A stretch of 64,000 nt of DNA. Origin: Sarcomyxa edulis. Lineage: Eukaryota > Basidiomycota > Agaricomycetes > Agaricales > Mycenaceae. The stretch's first letter is position 1, and every line of letters begins with the position of its first letter. The DNA is taken from contig QUOL01000001.1 in assembly GCA_009761415.1 (NCBI GenBank), positions 62,001-126,000 on the forward strand, read 5' to 3'. Under the pieces are notes generated by a model. The model did no database searches, had not been told where the DNA came from, and was given only the letters and a program-made list of their open reading frames with translations. A program made the position numbers and the translations under genes. Positions 1-11,100 of this stretch are shown one piece after another.

Positions 1-1907
1 TCGAAAATCTGCCAAAAGACACGACTTCGTCGTTCAGCAAATTCGCTGCAGAGAGCCCATCGAGCACTGTCGAGATCTAGCCGAGCAGGCATTAAGCCCG
101 TCCGTCGATGAACATCTGGAGATGAACTCACGAAGACCAATCTGTTGTTTCCTCGGTCAGTTCATAGTCGATTGAGGCATACAGCGAAACACGCACACTG
201 TTCGCTAATCGCAAAGCAAGCCCGATATAGACCCATCCCGCATTTGAGCCTGCTGATTCCCAATCGCTCAATTCGAGATAACACGCTAGATGAGTCTGTT
301 GACACAGAGTTATGGCAGTTGATTGAAAACTATGAAATGGGTATACCATTGTTTGAATAGCCATCAGTGTCGTCTCAAGAACTGGAGGATTGACACCCAA
401 GGCAGTTCGAGCCAAGTAATAATATTCTTGAGCGTCGACGGAGAATGGTGGTCGGGATGAGTCGAACAAAGTGGCAATTGCGAATACGATGAGAAGGAGA
501 GAGAGAGCGTGATTTGATGGGCATTTGACGAATGAACTAGATGAAACAATGAGAATGATTACTGTAGAATGAAAACCTACGTACTCTGCTCGATACACGA
601 TCGTAAGGACCTCGTCAAAAAGTTCTGTCCTAAGAATCGGAGTATACCTGGGTATATATTAGCTAGATGGCACGTCGTATACTAAGCGAGCGTATACACA
701 CATGAATTTGCCATTCTGAGAATAGGCCCATGAGCACTGGGATCGAGTTATGTTTGAACGAACGACGACTACGGACCTCTAGGTAGATTTCACACAAACG
801 TATGGCTTCTGACAGTGGAGGCAATAGACTGAATATTTCTTCGACGAGTGCTGGGTCCACGCCAGAGATTTCAGGACAACTAGCTTCAATGATCTTTCTG
901 GATACCCGAGGAAATACAAGCGTTGATTCTGGCCGAGGTTTGGAGAAAGCCTATCGCGAAAGGAGCATGAGGGAGAGTGGAGACATAATCTTCGATGGAC
1001 TTACACGTATCAGATACTGTAGTTCGAATCATGAGCATGAGCTTTACATGGGGTAGTCAGGGTACTCACTTCTGAACGGGCAGTTTTGCCCAAAAAATTT
1101 CCTTCACCTCGTGATCCAATCGTGAGGGTTCCTAACGGAAGGTTCGATACTTTGAGCATGTAGACCACAAAAATGACCTTACCGAAAGCATCGACAAAGT
1201 TGTCCTCCAATTGTGTGAACGCTGGATCTGGGCTACCAGACTGCGTCGCCTGATTCGTGGGCGCACGGGAAGGCAGTAGCCAGGATTCAGACAACATCGG
1301 TCCACCTGTTGTGGACGTCTGATTTCGAGGTGTGTTTAAATGTAACACGTCGGTGCGTAATAAGGGATGTGTTTCTTCCGATACTGTGGCTTGGAGTGAG
1401 CTGAGCGCGTCTTCAAGTTCACGGATGCGAGTGCATAATGTTTCGATTCGCTCATGCAGTTCTTCGGTGTTGGCTAGCACCATTCTGTTACCAAGTCTTG
1501 AATACTTCACCATCCTGTAGGGTCGAGACTATACGCACCTGTTTCCCTTTCCTGGGGTGAGTGATCCTGAAAGCGACCCATCAGAAGGTCTACATAGAAG
1601 AGACCTTCGCGAATGATTAACGTACCATCTGGACAGATTGACCCACAACCTTTTTGTACGCATTTACCACAAGGAACCTAAAATAGAGTGATTTAGATGT
1701 ATGCGAAGAGAGGTATTTCAGGACGGGAATTACATTTCTATCGCATCGTAGCTTCAATCTATGAATTCGATATAGTTAGTATATTCTGCCCAAGGGTGTG
1801 ATTCAAGAAATATGACGCAACCGTCGACATTCCATGCAGGACGTAGGGACCCTCCCTGGGCGACGTCGTGTTTTCTCCTCGCCTTTGTCCTTTGGATTTG
1901 CGCCCAT
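1..1907 (-). CDS. Zn(II)2Cys6 transcription factor, 3' end beyond window
   Basis: Likely a nuclear DNA-binding regulator. The binuclear zinc cluster is split over three exons: exon 1 (1907-1822) ends in SCMECR, exon 2 (1758-1734) gives LKLRCDRN, exon 3 starts at 1677 with VPCGKCVQKGCGSICPDG. All six cysteines are present. A coiled-coil linker follows (NRMVLANTEELHERI, about 1480-1430), typical of Agaricomycete members. Exons near 860-663 and 598-128 (LARTALGVNPP, then WVYIGLALRLANSV) fit the fungal transcription factor middle domain PF04082, so the gene runs off the left edge. The ATG at 1907 is followed by a basic stretch just before the zinc cluster. The junction after CPDG (about 1640-1514) could not be resolved cleanly. 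Target genes cannot be inferred. Confidence 0.85.
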
Positions 1908-2741
1908 AGTAGATGGTCAATCTGGCAGTTTATGGGGCTATTGCGAAAGTTGAGAACATGCAAGTTGGAAGCAGGATTATGAAGCACCCCCTGGCTAGCC
2001 TTGCCGATTATTTAGTCGATATTCCCACGATGCCTATGAATGCATTTTTCATTGTTAAATATCTGTTCGAGTCAAAAGTCAGAAGGCTTGCAAAAAATCG
2101 TAGTGATGTTACACACATTTACCCTTTTTTCCACTGCAAGACGAAGTTGTCCAACTCGAAGCAAACTCGAAGTGCCAAGTCGCAACTCAAGCCGCGCGCC
2201 GGGTGGCCTTCCAAATTAGGATATCCACGGCAGAATACGACCTCGGGCATGCCGGCCATCATTCGTGAAGGCCTTGTAGACAATCCATAGGCTGCTGTTC
2301 AAGTCAATAAAAACTCCATAAATCCTCCCTAGACCTGCTGGGTCAAATTTCTGAGAACCACCATGGTCAAATACTCCTCATAGGCTTGATCCGTGGTGCA
2401 AAAGACTGCATCCTCCACGACAAATCAATTAATTCATAATTTGACTCTATAAGATCTATCCCAATCTACACAATCGTCTGGGGTGTACCGAGCACTTAGA
2501 ATTTGCTTAGACTCGCGATCCATAGCTCAGATCTCGTCCGAATTGCCTCCGGAATCCGGAGCCCGGACGACGCGTTTCCTTATTTAGGCATGCGCCTGTC
2601 CGGGACTTCGGACTTCGAGTTGTGACTTGCCACTCGCATTTTGCAACGATAAATGGTGTCATAGATGCCTCAACGCGTTGCGGTCACGGTCACGCTGCTG
2701 TTATCAGGTTGAACCACCAACTAAACTAGCCAGAAACTAAA
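1908..2741. other. Intergenic, no gene seen
   Basis: 834 bp between the starts of two divergent genes. The short open frame at 1913-2290 resembles nothing I know and has no splice context. A CCGGA-rich stretch with imperfect inverted symmetry lies near 2540-2605. Otherwise it reads as promoter DNA for both neighbours. Confidence 0.5.
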
Positions 2742-3708
2742 ATGCGTCGAGCTCAAAGCGTCCGCCATTATGGCCGTCCATCTCTCGCTCTTGGAACAGA
2801 CGATTTGGGTGTACTCAGAGAAGGAGACGAATCAAACGAAGACATTCTTCGCCGTCAACTTTTAGACAAGGACCGCGAAAACGACAAGGTGACATCTATG
2901 CCGCTACTATCTTCATCGGTATCTGATGTTTCATGTCCAGCTACAAACCCAAGTACAGACTCTTCAAGCACTGCTGGCACAGCGACCGCCATTGGAGAGT
3001 ATCCAAGAACTCGAGAAGGAATACAAGAATCTCGAGTTACTCTGGCAGGGAACCCAAAGGGAGAATGAACGATGTATGGCCGATCTCGAGAGGTGGGAAC
3101 AACCATTGTCATACAGCGCATCTCTTACATTGTTTTACAGAGGCAAAACGCGAGAAAAGATGCTCGAACGCGAACTGGCGAAACTCGCGGGAGAGAATTG
3201 GCAGGTGAGTGGCAGAAACAGTCTCGGGACCGGATACTCTGATGACCGTATACTCTCCAAGTCGTGTCTGGATATAGCGCCTTCATCTGTTATAACCATA
3301 ACGAACCGTTCTGGACTTCACCAGCGCTCCACCACACTTTCATCCATCCCCACTCCACTCATTTCTGCCGATGCAAATGCTTCCTCTATCTCTGAAAGCC
3401 CTGTCTCCGATGTAAACATCGAACAGAGACAAAGTGACGAGCAACGACAAGCGACCCTCGCACATATCGAGCAAGTACGGCTATTGATCCTTGGAATGGA
3501 ACAACGGTTGCAGAACAGAGAGGACAAGTTATTGAAGAGCATGGAGAGAGCTGAAGGAGAAGAGAAGAAGTTTGAGCAACTGAGGAAGCAGGTAATGACG
3601 GTGAGCGGTGGAGCAACGGCTTGACTGACCCAGGATATGGCTTCTTTTCCTTTTCCTTCTGTATAACAGATTTCGGCATTACTCTCACATTCATACCATG
3701 TATATTAA
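2742..3708 (+). CDS. Coiled-coil protein of unknown function
   Basis: Five exons: 2742-2888, 2941-3092, 3141-3204, 3262-3591, 3670-3708 (732 nt, 243 residues). The protein is hydrophilic. Heptad-rich helices occur at about residues 50-100 (QTLQALLAQRPPLESIQEL, then KTREKMLERELAKLAGENW) and at about 175-235 (HIEQVRLLILGMEQRLQNRE), separated by a Ser/Thr-rich linker. Introns are 48-78 bp with standard GT-AG ends. Without the last intron the frame would stop at 3624; splicing to ISALLSHSYHVY extends the helix naturally and is preferred. I do not recognise the family. A structural or cytoskeletal scaffold is a guess from composition only. Confidence 0.7.
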
Positions 3709-3974
3709 GCAGCATTTGGAATGATGACCCCTTACGATATCCACTCCCGAACGAATACTCCTTGTCAAGTAACTTCCAGGTCTGACAGCGCAGTCCATAT
3801 GTCCTGCCCTAAACTACTCTCTCCTCATCCGAGCGCCGAGTCTTTCCATCCTAAGTACTTACTGCAACCAAACCGCGTCGAAGGCCTACTTATCGTAGGT
3901 TTGCAATAGTGAGTCTGATTTTCTTCCTAATTGTGTATAGAATCCTGTGTTTATCCTCCCAATCAGAAAAACAA

Positions 3975-5240
3975 ATGGTAGTCACCCTTCCGAACGAACT
4001 GCTCCTCCTCATATTTCACGAGTTTCTCGACGGCCCATGGCCACAATACTTGAATCTAGCATATATGGGAAGCCCGCGAAAACGTCGTCTTGTAGCCTTC
4101 CGGAAAGTAGCAGGGATATGCCAAACCTGGGCAGATCTTGCCCGGACCGTCTATTGGGCAGTCTTGGATATCCCTGCAGATTCCAACCTCGATGCTTTAG
4201 CTCAACTGATGAGCAGCTCAGATCCAACTTGCCAACCTCATTTCACGCGACACATCATGATCTCAGGCTCTCCTAGTTTACCTTCCACCATTAGCGCTTT
4301 TATACTTCACGAGCGTTTAGACCGTCACGTCCAATCTGCATTGCCCGTCGTCCTGCATCGAGCAGCGATCCATGCGACTATAATCGAGTTGAACTGTGAG
4401 GGAGACCAGAGGGGGTGGACTGTCTTCGAAATTATCAAATCGTGTGCAAATTCGTTCGTCAATGTTCGTCGCTTGGTGATTCATCGGCATCCTCAACATA
4501 ATCCTATGGCACACATCGTTCAACCGTTCCGTCAAGTCCAATCCTTGGAGCTATTAGTAGGGTCTTCAGATCGCCTGTTCAAAATGTTCGAATCTGCTTT
4601 TGATGGCATGCAGCTGCACACTCTATCTCTTCGCATAGATTTCTTCACCAACTTTTCTCGCCCTCCGGAAGGCATCTCGTTGATGATTAGACGGCTCCTC
4701 GCATCATTGACACCCGCATGTCGCAATATAAATTGCATGCAACTCAGTCTAGTGGCCCGAGAAAACACTCCTATACAGGTGTACATCGAAACCCTCGAAC
4801 TCTTGCAGACCTTGGGTTCGTCCACGCTCACCCAGCTTGACGTGTGCCTATCCTGCCTCCATTCTCCTTTTGTCGACCTAGAGATCATCGCTAAACAGCT
4901 CGCATTCTATTCCTCTTTCCCCAACCTCTTACACCTGAAGTTATATGACTTCGATTTATCAACGGACTCTCTCCAGCGGATGCAATGCTCACAATTGCAG
5001 ACATTATCAATCACGATGTCCGATAGGGCGGATATTGGCGGAGAAAAGGCGGCGAAGGTTCTCGTTCTCGATATATTGGCCTCCCCCGTGTTGGCCAACC
5101 TCAAAAATCTGAATCTACACTTTTCCAAGACTATTTCCTCACTAGTTAGCTCGGGAAATTATGAGACTTGGGAAAAGGTGGAAGAGGCATGCAACCTGCG
5201 AGGTATATTTTGTCAGATATATCGTCCATTCGAAATCTAG
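3975..5240 (+). CDS. F-box-like protein with leucine-rich C-terminal region
   Basis: Single-exon frame of 421 residues from the ATG at 3975 (an in-frame ATG at 3909 would add an unlikely hydrophobic leader). The N-terminus MVVTLPNELLLLIFHEFL matches the F-box start (LPxELLxxIF), followed by a VAGICQTWADLAR stretch like the second F-box helix. The rest has spaced leucine segments (VRRLVIHRHP, MQLHTLSLRI, LTQLDVCLSCL, LLHLKLYDFDL, LQTLSITMSD) like the irregular leucine-rich repeats of fungal F-box proteins. Known role of the family: substrate receptor of an SCF ubiquitin ligase through Skp1; the substrate is unknown. A related decayed copy lies just downstream at 5.8-7.0 kb. Confidence 0.75.
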   Translation: MVVTLPNELLLLIFHEFLDGPWPQYLNLAYMGSPRKRRLVAFRKVAGICQTWADLARTVYWAVLDIPADSNLDALAQLMSSSDPTCQPHFTRHIMISGSPSLPSTISAFILHERLDRHVQSALPVVLHRAAIHATIIELNCEGDQRGWTVFEIIKSCANSFVNVRRLVIHRHPQHNPMAHIVQPFRQVQSLELLVGSSDRLFKMFESAFDGMQLHTLSLRIDFFTNFSRPPEGISLMIRRLLASLTPACRNINCMQLSLVARENTPIQVYIETLELLQTLGSSTLTQLDVCLSCLHSPFVDLEIIAKQLAFYSSFPNLLHLKLYDFDLSTDSLQRMQCSQLQTLSITMSDRADIGGEKAAKVLVLDILASPVLANLKNLNLHFSKTISSLVSSGNYETWEKVEEACNLRGIFCQIYRPFEI

Positions 5241-5800
5241 GACGTATGAATGTATGTGTATGTGCTTCGAACAAAGGGGTACCCCCAAGGTACCCCAAAA
5301 GAATAGGAACGCGTCGACGCGACTTTCATCACATGATGACTTTGCCCTCGAAGTCGAAAAAGTGAATTTCGGACTGTGCCCAGATACACTCATCTTCCAG
5401 TTCCACCTTGTCGTTCGTATACCATAGCTCTGTCAAAGGAAGAAACACCTCGACTCGACAGACTTCTTGATCATTCTTCAATCTCTGATAGTCGCCTGTT
5501 GCATATCCAAGCGTTTTTTTGCATCAGAATCAACGAAAAATAGCTATAGGTGAGTCTCACCAAGCTTACTAGTGTGCAGTAAACGTACTTACCCTAAATC
5601 ATGCACATCCAATCAATGCTGAACAGATAGACTGGCTATGGATCTAGTACTACCAGGCAAGCCAAAGCGATGCAAATTTGAATTTTCTAACCCCATCACT
5701 AACGACTAGAATACGCAATTCAGGACATACTGTATCGCAGCTTAGTGCCAACCAAGGGAACCTAAATCTTGCCATTCTGCTACTCACATATATTTAAAAA
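5241..5800. other. Intergenic, no gene seen
   Basis: 560 bp between the F-box-like gene and the F-box pseudogene. A short GC palindrome (GGTACC units near 5278-5296) could fold into a hairpin. The overlapping short frames at 5142-5427 look non-coding. Confidence 0.5.
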
Positions 5801-7035
5801 GTTCCATGGGAAACTCTCGCCGCCATTTTTGTCCTCTGTCTTCGAGGAGACGATCGTCCGAACCCCACTACGGCTCCTCTTCTCTTATGTGCCTTCTTTC
5901 CCAAGTGGAGGCGGGTAGCGTTGGATATTCCTCAGCTCTGGACCCTTAGCCACGTCAGATGAGGAAATGGACATCGACTTGGATCTTTGAAGATGTGGAT
6001 GGAACGATCGAGGTCGTATCCTCTTTCAGTGGAACTATACATGAGGCGCGGTTCAATGGCAACGATATACCGGCAACCCGTCCTCGAATATCTCGCTGAT
6101 CAATCCCAACGGCTCCGGAAAATCTATGCAACATTACCAAGCAGCCTTTCCTTTTTTCGGGCTGGGGGGATAATACGCCAGGATCACTTGCTCAACTGGA
6201 GGAGTTGGACTTGAAATTCAAATCGAGGGAGTATGTGGATCCAATGGAGGAACTCCCAGAGGCAGAGGCCGTGGACACAGTTAACGACCTTGGAGATTCA
6301 GTATATTGTACTCCCCCCGAGCATCTCACACATTCTGACAGAGTGCGTAAATCTGGAGTGTTGCACTGTAGTGATTGAAGGTTGGGACGATCGCTCTCTC
6401 GACGCCAACACTATAGACATCTCGGCAACCGGGTCGACGCAGTTGATGGCTCTACACACACTCAATCTACCTTTCTGCGGAGGCCGCGAGACATCCTTTT
6501 TCTACTTTCCGCTCACCCTTCCTAGCCTCCAGGATCTCACCGTGGGCTACACATTCTTGGACTGCACATCAGGAATACTCCGCATTGTCCAACTTCAACT
6601 ACGCTCCGGATTCGAGTTGAGGCGCCTATCCTTAAAACGAGTGTCAGATTCGAGTGGCGTCCTTCCACAGATTCTTATGCCCTCGATTGTTGACTTAGAA
6701 CTCGACAACTCATCACAGGATATCTACTGTGTTCTCAAGCGTCTTACTCACACCACTCCCGAGGTCCCATACCTCCCAAAGCTGGAGCGTCTCGTTTTGC
6801 GTGGCCCATGCCCTACATATGCCGAGAAAATATGATTGCGGACGTCGTCGAGTCACGGTGGAGGACAGAGGGCAGCATTTCTCATCCCATTTCGCAGCTT
6901 CGTACCTTTCTTTTCAGACCCCATGATTCTACTGTTGCGAACTTTGAAGCACAGGCACGAGTCAGGAAATGCCAAGCAGAGGGGCTGACAGTTGAGGGTC
7001 ATTATTATGCTGCAGTCTCATATAGACATATATGA
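5801..7035 (+). pseudogene. Degraded F-box/leucine-rich-repeat gene
   Basis: Translation across frames gives a recognisable fungal F-box protein: LCLRGDDRPNPTTAPLLLCA, then KWRRVALDIPQLWTL, then LGSLKMWMERSRSYPLSVEL, then leucine-rich segments (LTTLEIQYIVLPPSI, SLQDLTVGYTFLDC, LPKLERLVLRGPCP), ending with ENMIADVVESRWR. It cannot be read as one frame. A TGA interrupts at 5960-5962. A G6 run at 6165-6170 shifts the frame, which returns at about 6235-6280. An A4 run at 6827-6830 shifts it again. No intron signals explain these breaks. Two of the shifts sit on homopolymers, so sequencing error could explain those, but not the stop. The longest intact piece is 6233-6835. Confidence 0.75.
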
Positions 7036-7207
7036 ACGTGATCAGGACCCACTCCATTATGTAGGATACAGCGAGTATATACCACGTTCGTGGATATCTC
7101 CCTAGAATTCTTGGCAAACGCTGTGCTCTGAATGTTGTACTTGTTTCCATCGAAGGGGTCTGGCCATTTCAGTGGCACGCCACTAGCGCAGAACCCTCGT
7201 TGAAGCC

Positions 7208-7982
7208 ATGCGTCTAGAATTAATCACTCTCCTTCTCCTTCCTTTCCTCGCTTCAGCCGCGCAGTCTGAGCAGATGCCTATGTCCAACGACATTCCCGAA
7301 TATACCCCTCAAACACATAATGGACCGACACTTGCAGATCTACTCACAATCGAGACCTCAGCCTCCATCTTCTACTCTTATGCCAGGGAGATTGAGTTGA
7401 GCCGAATATTTGGGGATGAATCTATGAAAACAACTGTCTTCGTACCCACCAATAAGGCAGTGATGGCTTTGGCGAGAAAACCGTGAGTGATGACAATTGA
7501 CTTCGTTTCAGAGAACATACTGATAGATCGTTGCTTCTTGTAGGCACCAAGGGCACGATTCAGCCACAATCGATGATGGGATACAAATATCTGAACAAGA
7601 GTTCGACAGACTGTCGAAGAAGAATGTCGAAAGATGGGTTTCTGCTCATATCATTCCAGTACGCCCCCTCCGGCTCATCGCTACTGTTCTATCTTTGCTG
7701 ATGTCACTTTCATCTTCAGCAGTCGCCCATCTCCCTTTCGTCATCACAGACGTACCCTACTCTGCTTGAAGGAAGATCCATTACGTGCACTCCTGTCGCG
7801 AAGAAGGATGGTGGTGCGGACTGGAATAATGTTGTGGTGGATGGTAATATACACATCACTGGCATGAAAGAAGTAACTATCGTCTTTCCACCTTTACTTA
7901 TCGAGAACTGACTGTCGCTTTTCTCGTTCAGGGCCACAACGGTGTGCTATATCTCATAGATAGGACCATTCTGGTCGATTAG
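7208..7982 (+). CDS. Secreted fasciclin (FAS1) domain protein
   Basis: Four exons: 7208-7482, 7544-7658, 7720-7872, 7932-7982 (594 nt, 197 residues). An N-terminal signal peptide is clear (MRLELITLLLLPFLASAAQS). The mature part is one FAS1 domain: TLADLLTIETSASIF, then the H1 motif MKTTVFVPTNKAVMAL, then NVERWVSAHIIP, and the terminal H2-like segment GHNGVLYLIDRTILVD. FAS1 domains mediate cell-surface adhesion in fungi and animals. At 197 residues this is a single-domain form, and no GPI signal is visible at the C-terminus, so a soluble secreted product is inferred. Confidence 0.85.
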
Positions 7983-8154
7983 ATTCGGTTGTATATCGCA
8001 TGCTCTCCAAGAAGCCCTTCATTTTCTTCTTCATATATTGTACATGTAACACTATCCACTATGCCTATCTGTATCTTGAATCATATCCCGCCAAAAAAAC
8101 ATAATTGCTCATTCCGCGTAAGTTCAAGCCTAAGTAATATACAAATCCAATATC

Positions 8155-11100
8155 CTAGAATGTAGGTCGTGTCTCGAAATCTTCTCGTCGCAGCAGCCGT
8201 GCATGGAGTATCTTCCCAATATCTGTTCCCGTGAAACTCATCCCCTTGCGCCTCAACCCAATCAGATCCTTCAAGAATTCAACGGGACTCTCCTGGAACG
8301 GCGAACGAGGCTCGAGATATATTGACCGATGCTGGGGTTTGATGAACCCGTCAAGCTCGATTCCGATCCCATCTCCAGCCTGCGTGTAGAGGCCTAGGAA
8401 GTTGCAGAGGCGTACATAGGTCGCGTAGTCTTGGAGGTACAGTTGGCCTGCCCAGAGATTCAATTGATTTCTCAGATCGACGCTTGGTGGGGTCCACGCC
8501 GGAGGTAGAGATGGAATACTGTAGAATCTCAAATCGTCGAGCGGTTTCATAGAAAGTGTGACCCTCGGCGCGTAAATGTGGAGATGAACCTTTCCGTACC
8601 GTCTTATATCAGGGAGTAGTTCGTTGGCCTCGAAGGGACTGATGACCACAAATTGTTCTTCAAAAGATGTGATCCAACGTACGGGACGCAAGTAGTCAGT
8701 GTTTCCGGTCATTCGATCCTGGATTGTCCTGGCAAAGTCCTTTGTGGTGAGAAGCCTACGAGACCACAGAGCCGTATTGGAAGCGGTTGATGAGCCTCTC
8801 AACGGCGAGAATAAAGGTACGAACTCGTTCGATGATGAACGTATTACACCCGTTTCCACCCAGTATCGGACGTCACGATGCACTACATGGACAGCAGGTT
8901 CGGCTTTCGGAGGTCTTTCCACTTCACGTTCTCGCTCCACCTCGTGATTGACTTCTCGTTCTTGTTCCTCTTCCATTCGTGTATGAGATAATGAAGATGC
9001 GCCTAGCATAATGCAACGTTCCCGTATCTCGGGGATGGAGAGTGCAGAATGATATGTAGAATTGATTGCTTCGTTAGACTTGATTCCATACATATCCTCC
9101 AGAGTCCGCGCTTCCGGCTGTAGCCACGAATTTCTAAGCACATCGATATCGAGGGAACTGTGATACTCGTCCCAAGCATTTCGGCGGGCCCGATAATCTA
9201 TTCCTTGCTGTGCCCAATGAGGCGCATGGTGCATGATGTCGTGACACGTTTCTAGCATCGCCCATCGTAGAATGTCCAGCGCCCTTACAGTGGCTGAACC
9301 GGAAGGAGAGGCGTCTCTGATCCGTCGATCTACTTCCGGGGGGGCAAAAAACATGACGGATTGACCGTAGCCGAGTTTTCGCATCCGCATACAACCTAAT
9401 CAGATGCTTGGTGAGTACTACTCTGTATACACAACGTGGAAATTGACCTTGAAGAAGTCGATCTTTCGTGACTTTCGGGCCTAATGTAACGGCAGCACGG
9501 AAGTGAGTAGGTAATTTGAGGTCTGTACCCCGGGTATGAGCATCGTCAAGGTACACCAGACATTTTTCAAGCTGTTTATTGAACGGGGAAGAAATGAACG
9601 GTTCGACCATGCCGTCTTGCGTCAGTATTGCCAGCTCATCTTTCTCGTCGAAGAATACCCCGGCTGGAGTCTCTGGCTTCATGCTGAGCCACAATGCAAC
9701 AAGTGCAGTATTTTGTAGTTCCAGCATCTGTGCACCGACATCGAGTAGCACTCGAATCTCCGGGGTTTGATCAACAACAAGGCGAAGGAAAGTCGCAGGA
9801 TCCTTTGAATAGGTGCATTTGTAGTAGTAGTCGTTTTCAGGCTGTAAGAGATAAGCGAGAACCTTTGCGTTTGTGCTGAGTTGATTTACGGGATCATCTT
9901 GAATCATTGATGTTGGAAGAAGGTACCGATTATCGTTAGTTCCGCTAAACCCTGTAGTGACATGAGCCTTCTCCTCAGCAAGATCCCATCCGGACGTAGC
10001 CAATTTCTGCGGAAACTCCTTCGCCTCTCTCGGGAATACAACACTTGACAAGAAGAAATTGACGACAGCATGATGCCGATGGAAATATGGGAACAGGTAC
10101 TTCTCCCATTGTTCCGGGTCGCTCATATTGACACCAGTGAGGCTGAGTGGCATTCTGGCAACGTCTTCAAGACCACGGGTCCAGTTCTCGTACTCCATCG
10201 CTGGATTGTCGAGCATGAAAAGCAATTGGAAAGACAGACGGAGTTGATCAAGAGTTAGTCCTTGATAATAGTAGGAAAGACACGTCAGTGTCACCGCGAC
10301 GTCAGGATGACCGAACTCCGCCTTCAGCGACGGGACATCCTTGGCACGAAAGGGAACGGCCAATAGAGATCGGCTTAGGTCGAGTCCATAATCAACTCGC
10401 CACCGCCGTTCCTTGAGGACGTATAGAAGAATCCCGTGCGCCAGGAGACCTCGCAGAAGTAGCAAAGACTTCCACACCGACTCTGTGCGCTGGCAGTGTT
10501 CAACGAGGATAGCCTCATCTTGAGGTAAGATTTTGTCCTTCTGGGTAAGAAATAGAAGGGCTGATTTCCGGACAGCTGGAGGAAACAGGCCGAAAACGCA
10601 ATTTGGAAGGGCACCATTCAATATGTGTTCGGCAATTACGGAGACAAGATCTTGTCCAGCGTCGACTTCAAAAACACGAAGAGAGCCGAATGTCCCCTCG
10701 GTGTTACTTTCGTATTCGATTCCACGAGGAAATTTTTCCTGGATTGATCTGGCATGTTTTGAGACCAGAAAAAGAAGCTGTTGAATGGTAGTCCAACGTT
10801 CAGGATGATCCTCAAGAGGACACTGTTGGCCGACTGTATAAACCAGTTGATATCGGACATGAAGAATCTCGTCGCTTTCATCCAAAATGTCTCTAGAATT
10901 TGCCTCCACCCATTTTTGAGACTCCAACAATGCATCGGCGATATCGTTGTCGGAAAAAGACGAAGAGCAAAGACGCTGGTCTATCCCCATGAGTTTGAAT
11001 GACAAAATGTGTTCCGGTTGTACAACAAGTATACCACCAGTGCGCTTGCACTCCTCGTAGAATTCCTGGATGAGTTTTACTTGCTGAAGTCCGAGTTTGC

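Noticed and set aside
3721..3909. Frame upstream of the F-box-like gene as an extra 5' exon
   Set aside because: Joining it to 3975 by the available donor/acceptor sites creates a stop; the F-box begins naturally at 3975.
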